From: Fagopyrum homotropicum
Taxonomy: Eukaryota > Streptophyta > Magnoliopsida > Caryophyllales > Polygonaceae
Assembly: GCA_033239125.1 (NCBI GenBank)
Contig: BSWB01000003.1
Coordinates: 29,155,001 to 29,219,000 of the forward strand
Length of the DNA stretch: 64,000 nt
Direction: 5' to 3'
Shown here piece after piece: positions 43,661 to 54,800 of this stretch. Numbering within the stretch: position 1 is the first letter of the stretch; each line of letters starts with the position of its first letter. Under the pieces are notes generated by a model. The model searched no databases and was not told the origin of the DNA. It was given only the letters and a program-made list of their open reading frames with translations. A program made the position numbers and the translations under genes.

Positions 43661-44221
43661 AACGCCCCCAAACCTATATTTTGGCTACACTTCCACAATA
43701 ATTTTCAGCATTTCATTCACGACATTCTTTTCATTACATCTTCACCCCGCATTTGCTTTTCACACATTTCAACACACTAGCATGCTCCTATTCCCGGATG
43801 GGTTTAAAGGAGGTCAATTTATATCAATTGGGGTGCTCAAGCAATCATGATCAAGATGAGAAGTAGAGAAAGATGAAATGCCTCATTCATTCCTAAATGG
43901 TATGCAAGAACTATCATGTAATTTCGACTTTCAATACTCAATCCCTTCTAAGCAATCATCATGATCCCAAGTCATTCATAGAATTTAATAGAAGTAGTTC
44001 AAGTCCACATATGCATTTATCAATTCAACACATAAGGCCATTCATAGCCAATCATAAGACAAGTCTCATCATTAGGATCATATCCAAGCCTAGAAAGCAC
44101 AAAATTTTTTTAAAATTTTCTGATTTTAATGGAATTTTCGTTTTAAGTATGTACAATGCAAGACATGTGCAAAATATTAGCCTATCCTAGATGCTCATCA
44201 TGCAAAGGATCATGCAAACCC

Positions 44222-44257
44222 CACCCGATACTTAGAAACACATTGTCCCCAATGTGG
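44222..44257 (-). promoter_or_regulatory. Athila E internal polypurine module
   Basis: Minus strand hairpin CACATTG, loop GGGA, CAATGTG (44256-44239), then TTTCTAAGTATCGGGTGGGG. Confidence 0.75.
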
Positions 44258-44602
44258 TATTCAAGTAAAGAGAGTGAAAGAAGGTTCTCACAATGTAAAA
44301 TTGTTTGCTATGGTATTTTGGAATTCTCAAGCGAATTGATGTTGGATGATCCTTTGAACCATGGTAGAGAGCTCTAAGCATCCTTCAAAGCTTCGGAACC
44401 CGCGCTAGGCACCGCTAGCCGTCCAAGTTCCGCGTCCGCTCCACCCATAATTGGTGAGGGTGTCATCATCATCATTTTCATTGCCAAGAGAGGCTTCCAA
44501 TGCCACTAATGCTCTAGCACACACACGAAAGTAGACAAAACACACACAAAGCACACAAAAACAGAAAATTCTGTGCAAAAATTGAAAAGGGAAAAATGTT
44601 AC

Positions 44603-44630
44603 CAATGGGTTGCCTCCCACCAAGCGCTTC
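44603..44630 (-). promoter_or_regulatory. Conserved post-pol hairpin (E)
   Basis: Minus strand AGCGCTTGG then TGGGAGGCAACCCATTGG; core identical to A, D and F. Confidence 0.62.
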
Positions 44631-44665
44631 TTTAAGGTCATTAGCTTGACCAAACTTGGGAGCGT

Positions 44666-47600
44666 CTATTCGAGGTGAAGTGGGGCAATCATGTCTACCG
44701 GGGCTCCCGGAATATACTTCTTCAAGCGATGCCCATTCACCTTGAAATTTCCACAATGCTCCCCTCCTATTTCAATAGCTCCATGGGGAAAGATCTTCTT
44801 CACTACATATGGCCCGGTCCATCTTGATTTGAGCTTTCCGGGAAAGAGCCTTAGCCTTGAGTTGAAGAGGAGGACAAGATCTCCTTCACTCAACTCCTTT
44901 GGAATGATCCTCTTATCATGCCACCTTTTGGTTCTCTCCTTGTAGATCCGGGCATTCTCATAAGCTTCCAACCGGAGCTCCTCAAGGGCATTGATATCAA
45001 GTAACCTCTTTTCTCCCGCTTCCTTGAGGTCAAAATTTAGCCACTTAATGGCCCAATAAGCTCTATGCTCCATTTCCACCGGGAGATGGCAAGACTTGCC
45101 ATAGACCAACTTGTAGGGAGTGGTTAAAATTGGTGTCTTGAAGGCGGTTCTATATGCCCATAGTGCGTCATTGAGCTTCATAGCCCAATCCTTCCTTGTC
45201 CTAGACACCGTCTTTTCGAGGATGGCCTTGATCTCTCGGTTGGAGATCTCCACTTGACCACTAGTTTGGGGGTGGTAGGGTGTTGCCACCTTATGAGTCA
45301 CCCCATACTTGGCCAAAAGTGCTCCAAAGTTCTTATTTGTGAAGTGCTTCCCTCCATCACTAATGATTACCCTTGGTGTTCCAAACCTAGGGAAGATCAC
45401 CCGGTTGAAGAATCGCACTACCACCTTGGCATCATTCGTAGGAGAGGCGATTGCCTACCCATCTTGACACATAGTCCACCGCCAATAGGATGTAGAGATT
45501 TCCACATGAAGAAGGGAATGGTCCCATGAAGTCTACACCCCACACATCAAAAATCTCAACTTCTTGGATGTTATTCAAAGGCATTTCATTCCTCCTTGAG
45601 ATGTTGCCCGTCCTTTGGCAAGCATCACATGCCGCTACAAAACCTTGCACATCTCTAAACAAGTTAGGCCAATAAAAACCGGATTGCAATACCTTTGCAC
45701 ACGTTTTGTGTGAGCTAGCATGTCCTCCGCATGGTAAGGAGTGGCAATGCCGGATCACACTCTCCACTTCATCCTCCGGTATGCATCTTCTAAGCACCCC
45801 ATCCGGGCCTCTCTTAAATAGGAGTGGCTCACTCCAATAGTAATGCCTTACATCGTTGAAGAACTTCTTCCTTTGTGCATATGTAAGTCCGGGAGGCACT
45901 TCCTCACACACTAAGTAGTTCACAATGTCGGCGTACCATGGCTCACTTCTTCTAGCCACTTGGAACAAGCATTCCTCCACCATTTGCAATTGTTCATCTC
46001 GGAATGAATCATCTATCGGGATGTTGTCCTTCCCAAGCTCTAATGGTGGGAGTCTACTAAGGTGATCCGCCACGGAGTTCTCGGATCCCTTCTTATCCCG
46101 TATCTCCAAATCAAACTCTTGAAGAAGAAGGATCCACCGAATCAACCATGGTTTGGCATCCTTCTTTTTAAGTAGATAACGGATCGCCGCATGATCCGTA
46201 TAAACTATGACCTTCGCTCCAACAAGGTATGAGCGGAACTTCTCAAATGCATACACCACCGCCAACAACTCCTTCTCGGTGGTAGCATAGTTGAGTTGGG
46301 CATCATCTAGCGTCTTGCTAGCATAGTAAATAGCATGAGTGCGCCCTTCTTTCCTTTGCCCTAAAACGGCCCCAACGGCCACATCACTTGCATCGCACAT
46401 GATCTCAAATGATAGACTCCAATCCGGAGGTTGCATGATAGGTGCGGAGATCAAGGCGTTCTTCAACCTACAAAAAGCTTCAAGACAATCCTTGGAAAAG
46501 ACAAAATCTACATCTTTCATTAGTAGGTTAGTGAGAGGCTTAAAAATTTTAGAGAAGTCTTGAATAAACCTCCGGTAAAAACCGGCATGCCCTAAAAAAC
46601 TCCTTACCCCCTTCACCGAGGTAGGTGGTGGCAACTTCTCTATTGTTTCAATCTTAGCCCTATCAACCTCAATGCCACGGTTAGACACCAAGTGTCCTAA
46701 CACAATTCCTTCACTTACCATGAAGTGGCATTTTTCCCAATTTAAGACAAGATTTGTCTCCTCACATCTTTGCAATACTAATGACAAGTTAGCCAAGCAA
46801 TCATCGAAAGAAGAACCATAAACAGAGAAATCATCCATGAACACTTCCATGATATTTTCTATTTATTCTGAAAAGATAGCCATCATACACCTTTGAAAGG
46901 TGGCGGGTGCATTACACAACCCAAATGGCATTCTCCTATATGCGAAGGTACCCCATGGACATGTAAAAGTCGTTTTCTCTTGGTCGTCGGGGTGGATAGG
47001 GATTCGGAAGAATCCACTATACCCATCTAAATAGCAAAAATGAGAGTGTTGAGCTAACCTTGCTAGCATTTGGTCAATGAAGGGGAGGGGGAAGTGATCT
47101 TTCCTAGAGGCCATGTTCAATTTCCTATAATCAATGCACATTCTCCACCCCGTAACCGTCCTAGTCGGTATTAGTTCATTATTCTCATTAGTTACTACCG
47201 TCATTCCACCCTTTTTAGGCACTACATGAACGGGGCTAACCCACTTACTATCCGAGATAGGGTAGATAATTCCCGCATCTAGCAACTTAATGATTTCCTT
47301 TTTGACCACCTCTTTCATTATAGGGTTCAATCTCCTTTGATGTTCAATAGAGGGTTTGTGGTTATCTTCCATCATTATCTTATGCATGCACAAAGATGGC
47401 TTAATGCCAACCAAATCATCAATTGTATAGCCAATGGCCTTCCTATGCAATCTTAGTTCATGCAGCAATTTAGCAAGTTCATCATCACTCAAGCATGCAT
47501 TAACAATCACCGGATATGTAGAATTATCACCAAGAAATGCATACTTTAAATGAGAGGGAAGGGGTTTAAGTTCAAGTGAGGGAGGACCTTTATCGGTTGA

Positions 47601-48720
47601 AGATGATCCAAATAAGGTTGGATGAGATGAATCCAAAGCAAAGGAAGACTCCCCATGGCTCCTAGAAGCGTGATCATCATCAAGAGCTGATTCAGGGAAA
47701 ACCACGGTTGGAAACACGGGTTGCTCATCTTCCACGGCCGTGGTTTTTGCCAAGCTTGCTTCTCGGAGTTGTCCAGAAAGTTTGACGGCCGTGGAACATA
47801 AATCTCGACCGTGGAATTTGCAGCTGTTCATCACCTCTTCGTGGCTTTCAAATCCAACTCTCGGCTCCTCATCCAAGGCTTCCAAGGCTTTGATCTTTTC
47901 ATTGCAGTCCTCTTCAACACCTTCTTCCATCATACTTAAGGTGAGAACCTTTTCCAAGGGATCCTTGATCAAGATCAAGCTCACAATTTCTCTAGATTCT
48001 TCTTGCTCGACTATGTTGAAGATATCTTCATCAAGGGTTGGCCCTTTCATCATTGTGGAAAGCTTGAACTTGATGCTCTCTTCCCCTATGTTGAAGGAGA
48101 GAGTCCCGTTCTTGCAATCCACTAGGCAACCGGAAGTGGCTAGGAAAGGTCTTCCTAAGATGATAGGAACCGGATAATCCGCCGGAATGTCCAACACTAC
48201 AAAATCAATAGGCACGTAGAATCCTCCTAGTTGCACCGGAAAGTCCTCTAAAATCCCAACCGGATGAGTGATAGAACGGTCCGCCATATAGAGGGTCATC
48301 TTGACCGGCTTTGGCTCTCCTAACCCGACCTTGTTGCTAAGTGCAAGCGGTATGATGCTTACACTCGCCCCAAGATCACAAAGGGCCTCGTACTTCACAT
48401 CTCCTACTCCTATTGGGACGCAAAAGGAGCCCGGATCCCTTAGCTTGGGAGGCATCTCTTTATTCATGGTTTGGATCAATTCCGAGGATCTCTTGGTCAT
48501 CCTTATCTCCCCATACTCCTCCAACTTTCTTTTGTTGGAGAGTATATATTTCTTTCAAAAATTTTCCATATGCCGGCATTCCTAAGATGGCATCCATGAA
48601 CGGAATGTTAATATGTAACTTGGACATTAGTTCAAGGAACTTACCAAAGTGATTGTCTAAACGAGCTCTTGCTCTTGATTGTGGGAACGGTAGTGGTGGC
48701 TTGTATGGAGGTGGTGCTCA
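44666..48720 (-). pseudogene. Athila E protease-RT-RNase H-integrase
   Basis: Begins inside the PPPYKPPLPFPQ word next to the deletion junction. A TATA four-base insertion near 48545 shifts the frame before KRKLEEYGE. The open stretch 48524-46863 holds protease (CDLGASVSII, Asp at 48377) and RT up to RCMMAIFSE, where a TAA at 46863 replaces a Tyr codon. The next 472 codons (46850-45432) continue in the same frame: FMDDFSVYG, RNase H (CDASDVAVGAVLG, VYTDHAAIRYLL, SVADHLSRL) and the integrase HHCC region (RHCHSL, CDACQRTG). A 2-bp deletion near 45455, after YVSRWV, shifts the frame. 45424-44666 carries the remaining integrase (IISDGGKHF, TSGQVEISNRE). Only these small breaks separate it from an open frame. 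Confidence 0.9.
47690..47825 (-). repeat. CACGGCCGTG dyads in protease-RT spacer (E)
   Basis: CCACGGCCGTGG at 47733, GACGGCCGTGG at 47783 and TCGACCGTGG at 47806, inside the coding spacer. Confidence 0.75.
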
Positions 48721-48733
48721 ATCTAGACCTAGT

Positions 48734-48750
48734 CCCCGGCAACGGCGCCA
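48734..48750 (-). other. Athila E primer binding site (tRNA-Asp)
   Basis: Minus strand TGGCGCCGTTGCCGGGG, six bases from the 5' LTR; intact. Confidence 0.93.
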
Positions 48751-48756
48751 AAAACT

Positions 48757-50562
48757 TGTTACGCTAAAAAGTGTGCACGCAATAAGCCTTAAATTTATAC
48801 TCGTTATAATTATCCTAACTTCTAGCGCACCCGCAGTGTACGGGACGTTTGTAGCATGGATAGTATTCCGAGGTCGAACACAAAGACTAAGGTGAAATTG
48901 ACTCGGTTTTGTGATTAAGTTTAGTGAAGGTCTAAGGTTAGAAAAGAGAGAAACAAATAAATAAAAATCTAAATTGTTTTTGGTTGGTTTGGTGATCAAT
49001 CAAAGATCACAATTCATGCAAAGTAAACAATCAAACTAGACTAAAAATCAGCACAAATGAACAAACCAAACAAGATAATGATCAAGGAAAGAAAAAACCG
49101 GATTCTAGGGGTTGGAAGTTCCGGTTATGGCATAGAACTCAAGTTATCTATTCGTTCTTTGGATTAACTAATATATGTTGGGATTAAGTGTATCTAACTT
49201 GGGATCAATTACCGGGTAGGTCTCATGGTCCAACTAGTCCACACCTAAGGTCTTATTACCGGGTAGGTCTCTAAGAGCTTAAGGATAGGAATTCTACACA
49301 AACCGGATTGTAGATTAGGGGTCTAACCTATCCTTACCGGGTAAGTCTTGGAAAGGGAAGTCCTAAGCAACTATCCTAGCACATCTAATCCAATGGTGGC
49401 TTATTAGGCTCACCACTACCTAAGGGTTGCTATTTTAGATTCTAAGAGCAAGGATTACCGGGTAAGTCTCTCCTAGCACATAGTCACTACACTAGGTAGG
49501 TTAAACTCAGCAACAATTAGGATTTCAACATTTTATAGGTTTAAGGCAAGATCCTTCAAATCAGTGAAAATCACGGGTTGTTCTTCCTGATCCACGGCCG
49601 TGGTTCTTCAAGAACTACCCGTGATTCCGAACAGCAACTACGTTCATAAGCAAAAGTCATCCAAAGGCAAATCTAAGTTCATCCTATCACGGTTCTAGCC
49701 ATAACCATCCTTTCCTTACCCTAGAACCACATCAATTTAGCCTACAACATTCATAATGGAAATCGAAGCAAACAAACATAAGATCAAAACATCCATTGCA
49801 AGATAATGAAAGAAAAGAGGTGCACAAGTAAACTTAATTCAAAACTAAGCTGAAGATTAGAATAGAGCCACTTACAACACCCTTCCAAAAGAAGGTCCAA
49901 AGGTTCATACAATCTCTAGAAAACGAAATCCGAAATACAAGAAAGCTATGGTATGTGCTTTTCTCTTCTTCTTCAATGGAACTCCTCTTCTTCTCTTTGA
50001 CACTTTCCTTCCTAGAAAAATCTTCTTCTTTTGAGAATATATTTGTTAGAGAGAAATGGATAATGGATGATCTGCTCCCAAACTACCCCAGCTGCCTCAA
50101 ACAACCCATGAAGGACCACTTTTATAACAAATCTTGCATGAGCTGGCCATGAGAGTCGTGGCACAGCTGTCACGAGAATCTGGCAAAATCCACGGTTGTT
50201 TCCACGGCCGTGGTTCGTCAAAGAACCGTGATTCTATGCAGAAACTTCGCCTTGGATCATTAAGCTGTGGTTTGGTGCATGGCTTGTGTTGGCAAGGTTT
50301 CATGAGTCCTCCTTAGCCCTTGGCTTGTGTCCTAATGAGTCCGAGGGTGCGTCATCTAAATGAACGATCCTCAAACGCATCGTTTAAGCTCCTAAACTTC
50401 CCGTAATACCTACAAAACGCGCACAAGTCCGTGTAGACGTCTATCTTGACAAAATATGTGAATTGGGTGCAAAACGTCTTGAACTAATGCTAGATTATGC
50501 ATGAATGAGCGAGAATTTTATCTAAATGTACACCTAAAACTATGTTATAAATCGTGTTATCA
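48757..50562 (-). repeat. Athila E 5' LTR (1806 bp)
   Basis: Near-identical to 41163-42966. The two differ by scattered substitutions and a 2-bp indel (ACAACCC versus ACAACACCC). Confidence 0.93.
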
Positions 50563-50567
50563 TTGGG
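50563..50567. repeat. Target site duplication of Athila E, right
   Basis: TTGGG, as at 41158-41162. Confidence 0.9.
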
Positions 50568-51709
50568 AACCCTGGGAACAAAATTGAGGAGGCCGCAGCG
50601 GGAAATCTTTACACGTTTGAGAGAGATTGAGGATTCTTGGAGAAAGATTGAAGGACTCTAGCCGGAAAGTGAATCTTGATCATTATTTGTGAGATTTCTT
50701 TGTTCCATAGAAGTAATTGTGGTTTTTGAACACGAATTTGAGTTACTTAAGAGATACATTGATCAGTTTCGAGAATTGTTTACAAAAGTGAAGGTTATTG
50801 AGTTTTTATTCAAGATTCGGCTTTAATTGCATTATTTCACTCAATCTTTGATTTGATTTGATTTTTAAAATGGTTGGCTAAAACCATTGTGATTCTGGGG
50901 AGAATAAAATGATGATTAAGGCTTAGATGATGATAGACTGAACTCATTTAAACATTAGGACCCTGAGAGTTTAGATTTTAGTTTTGCGATAACAGAAAAT
51001 CGGGGTGTTCTTGAGTAAATCGGCCGATTTAATGATGAACAACATGATTTATTCTTCTGACGAACTTTAATTGAATTAATCTTTAACCAAAGTTAAACTT
51101 AGCCTAAATCCCAACCTTGATTAAACTTTTTAACCTCTAATTGAATGTATGAAGAGACTTCAAACTTGATTCTACATTTAATAGATTAAGATTTCAAGAT
51201 TTGGGTAATAGAGAGACTCAACATCCTTTATTAAGATTTTGAATGTGCTTTCTGTTCTTTATCTTGGAGAGTCATATCCTGAGGTTTTAGATAGTTAGTT
51301 TGAACGTAATTCTTGTCTTTAGATCTTTCTATATTGCAGCCTCAACAACCTTTATAGAGAGAACCTTTGGATTAGATAAATAGGTTTCGGAACTTCATCG
51401 TACGATACCTACCTTAGAACATATAATCTTGGCAATATAAACTTTGTCCTTATATCATTTAGAAGTGTCTTGAATCGAAAGCCGAAATCAGATACTTGAA
51501 TCCTTGGAATGATTTCCCCCTTTATTAATCACAAAAGCTTTTGCATTTTTGCTAGATAATTGACTTTGAATTTATTCTTACCAAATCCATGAGTTCGACT
51601 CTGCAATTCTTACCTTACTACAGCTGATCCCTACACTGCGGGTTCGCTTTGCTTTGAGTTCTAGATATAAATATTAAGACTTTGACGCACACACTTTTTT
51701 GGGCGAACA
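50568..51709 (+). repeat. Athila F 5' LTR, second part
   Basis: Continues from 41162 and ends TTTTTTGGGCGAACA. Contains AGGACCCTGAGAGTTTAG (50967), followed by the dyad AAATCGGCCGATTT (51018), and the segment ATTGCAGCCTCAACAACC/TTTATAGAGAG (51333) that is shared with the A/C LTR. Confidence 0.9.
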
Positions 51710-51715
51710 AGTTTT

Positions 51716-51732
51716 TGGCGCCGTTGTCGGGG
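51716..51732 (+). other. Athila F primer binding site (tRNA-Asp)
   Basis: TGGCGCCGTTGTCGGGG, one transition from the D and E sites, six bases after the LTR. Confidence 0.92.
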
Positions 51733-51836
51733 ATTTGGTCTAGACCAAATTCGGTTTTCGGTTGTCTAGCTTGAGAGCTCTTGCTCTTGTGATTTGATTT
51801 GTCTACTTGAGTGATCTTTGCAGGTTCTTTAGGTAT

Positions 51837-54800
51837 ATGCGAAAGACTAGATCCACTAAAGATCTAGTTCCTTTCGATCCCGAATTGGAGAAAACTTTGA
51901 GAAGAAAGTGGAAGGAAAAGAAAATGGCTGAGAACAATGAGAGAAACCTCCAAGCTGAACTGAACGAAGCTCAACGCCAACTTCAGTTGAGTGAGAAAGC
52001 ACGTCTAGATGCTGAAACGAGTCATCAATTTCAGATTGATGAACTAAGAGCTATGATGTTGGACATGAAGTTGGAATTGAACGAATCCAGGAAGAAGAAG
52101 AAGGTCAAGACACCAACTAAATCCATTAGGAATGACTCATCCGATGATGAAGAACTTGACCCGGACATGCCGAAACTTGAGGAGATCGATCCACTACTTC
52201 ATCCTGTTCGAAACACCCCAAAACAACGGGTTGTTCCTCGCCTCCCAACTAGGGATGTGAGAGTTGCTAATGAAGGTGATAGACCCCGAACTTTGGGGCA
52301 ACGAATGGATCCAATTCAGCAACCACGCCGTCTAGGTGTGGATTTCGGAGCTGAAGATATCCAGGAGTTTAGCTTCTCACCACAAGTTATCACCATGGTT
52401 CGTCAAAGTCAATATGGCGGAGAAAGTACTGAATCTCCACATCAACACTTGCAGAATTTCGAGATTCTCATGGAGACAATGAAGCCGAAGAAGGCTACTA
52501 CAAGCAATTACAAGATCAAACCTTTCTTCTTTTCTTTGAAGGACAAGGCTCTAGCTTGGTACCAAATACTTCCACCTGCAAATCTGGCTACATGGGAGGA
52601 ATTGTCTTCGGAATTCCTCACCAAGTTCTTCCCGCCATCCAAAACGGCGGAATTGAGAGGTAAGATAAACGCTTTTTCTATGAAAACTAACGAAAGTTTG
52701 TTTCAATCTTGGGAAAGGTTTCAAGATCTCTTGTTGGATTGCCCACACCATGGCATTTCAAAGCTGGAATTATTGGAGATCTACTACAAAGGATTGGATG
52801 TGGAAACACAATTCAACCTCCAATCTCTCTCTTGTGGCACATTCATGGACATGAGAGAGGTTGACGCTTGGGACTTCATTGAGAAGCAAGCCCAAGTGAT
52901 TGAGAAGTATTCCCACCGGAAGGTGGAACCAAATAGCCGGAATCAAGGTGATCCAGGAGTTAAATTGAACCAAGCTTCTCAAACACAAATATTTACCCTC
53001 AACAATGAAATCAAAAAGTTGAAGGAAGTACTCAAAACAAGTCTTCAAAGGACTAAGGAACAAGAAGCCAACTATATGGGAAGGGATAACGATCAAAGGA
53101 ATGACTACCGGCACAACAACCGGAACTCTAACTGGAACAACAACAATAGGAACTCCAATAGCAACCATTGGAGGTCAAATCAACAAGCTCCAGGTAATCC
53201 TTATTCCCATGCTGAAAAAGCTCTAACACCTCCATCTTCCTCTACTCCTTTGAAAAGCCAGGAACAATCATCAAATGGGTCGAATAAACCCGACCCCATG
53301 TTGGAGACAATCCTAGGGAAACTACAAGGATTGGAGAGCTATATAACTTCGGTTGATAAAGCTCACAAAGCTTTGGAAAGCCAAGTATTTAACAAGGCCG
53401 GAGAAGTTCCAAGAGACCAAGGGAAACTTCCCGGGAAGACGGAAGATAACCCAAAGGGAAGGGTTATGACAATCACTACTAGGAGTGGCATAACAACTAC
53501 CGATCCTCAACCTAAAGTAGTTGAAACCACCACCAAAGAAGGAAGGGAAAAGGAGAAGGAAGACATCTATATTCTTCCTCCCGCCTACAAACCACCGCTA
53601 CCAATTCCTCAATCTAGAGCGCGAGCGCGCTTAGATAAACACTTTGGTAAGTTTGTTGAGCTAATGAGTAAATTGCATATTAATATACCGTTTATGAATG
53701 CAATTTTAGGTATGCCGGCTTATGGGAAATTCCTCAAGGAGATCCTCTCTAACAAGAGGAAATTAGAAGACATTGGAGAAGTCAAGATGAGTATGGAGTC
53801 ATCCGAACTCATCAAGACTATGACGGAGAATATGCCACCTAAGCTCCGTGATCCAGGATCCTTTTGCATACCCATCACTTTGGGAGAGGCTACTTATGAT
53901 GCACTTTGCGACCTTGGGGCGAGTGTGAGTATCATACCACTTGCTCTATGCAAAGCAGTTGGTCTAGGAGAGCCTAGACCGGTGAAGATCACACTCTACA
54001 TGGTTGATCGTTCCACCACTAAGCCAGTAGGGATTCTAGAAGACATTCCTGTGAAACTTGGTAAGTTTTACATTCCTATAGATTTTGTCGTTCTTGACAT
54101 CCTTGCAGATTATCCGGTTGCCATCATTCTTGGGAGACCATTCCTTGCAACATCCGGGTGCATGGTAGATTGCAAGAATGGCCAGCTATCTTTCAATATA
54201 GGTGCAGAGAAGGTGGAATTCATACTCTCTTCCTTAATCAAGGAGCCAGCCTTGAGAGACGATGTCTTTGATATCTTTGATGAAGAAGAGTCTAGAGAGG
54301 TAGTAAGTTCAATCTTAATAAAAGACCCTCTTCAAAAGGTTCTTAGTATGAGCATCATGGAGGAAGGAGTAGAACATGATTGCAATGAGGATGTGAAAGC
54401 ATTAGATGATATGGAGGAAGAAACAGGAACAAGATTTGAAGAACTAGAATTAACTCCGGAAACTGTGAAAAAAAACGACTTGCATAAATTAAATCGTCCG
54501 ATTTTGGAAAAGTCAACCCGATTTTTTACAACAGAAAGAAAAATTGTGCCTCAGATCGTCCAATTTACTTCAGCGGAGGTCGATCCAGTGGCAAATTTTC
54601 TGGATTCTCCAAACTTCACCGCAGCTGTTCTCAACTCTAATGATACATCATCCCCACCTTCAGAGGCTTCTCCCATGACATCCGAAGGTCATGAATCATC
54701 ATCAATCAAGGCACCTCCATCTTTGGAATTGAAGCCACTCCCCACGCATTTAAGGTACGCATTTCTTGGCATTAATTCTACATATCCGGTCATAGTTAAT

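Larger units (their letters stand above)
43006..44602 (-). other. Athila E 3' non-coding region
   Basis: No gene. Contains a T22 run (43065-43086), the conserved 3' block at about 43470-43660 and the internal polypurine module at 44222-44257. The region between that module and pol, where A, D and F have the eORF, is only about 350 bp here and shows no eORF remnant. Confidence 0.7.
41163..50562 (-). mobile_element. Athila E: young, gag-less and eORF-less
   Basis: A 9.4-kb minus-strand element inside F's 5' LTR. LTRs 41163-42966 and 48757-50562 are almost identical (about 20 differences seen by eye over 1.8 kb). Primer site, polypurine tract, protease, RT, RNase H and integrase are present. 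Gag is gone: only about 12 bases separate the primer-site leader from protease-proximal coding sequence. The eORF and its promoter are also absent. Confidence 0.92.
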
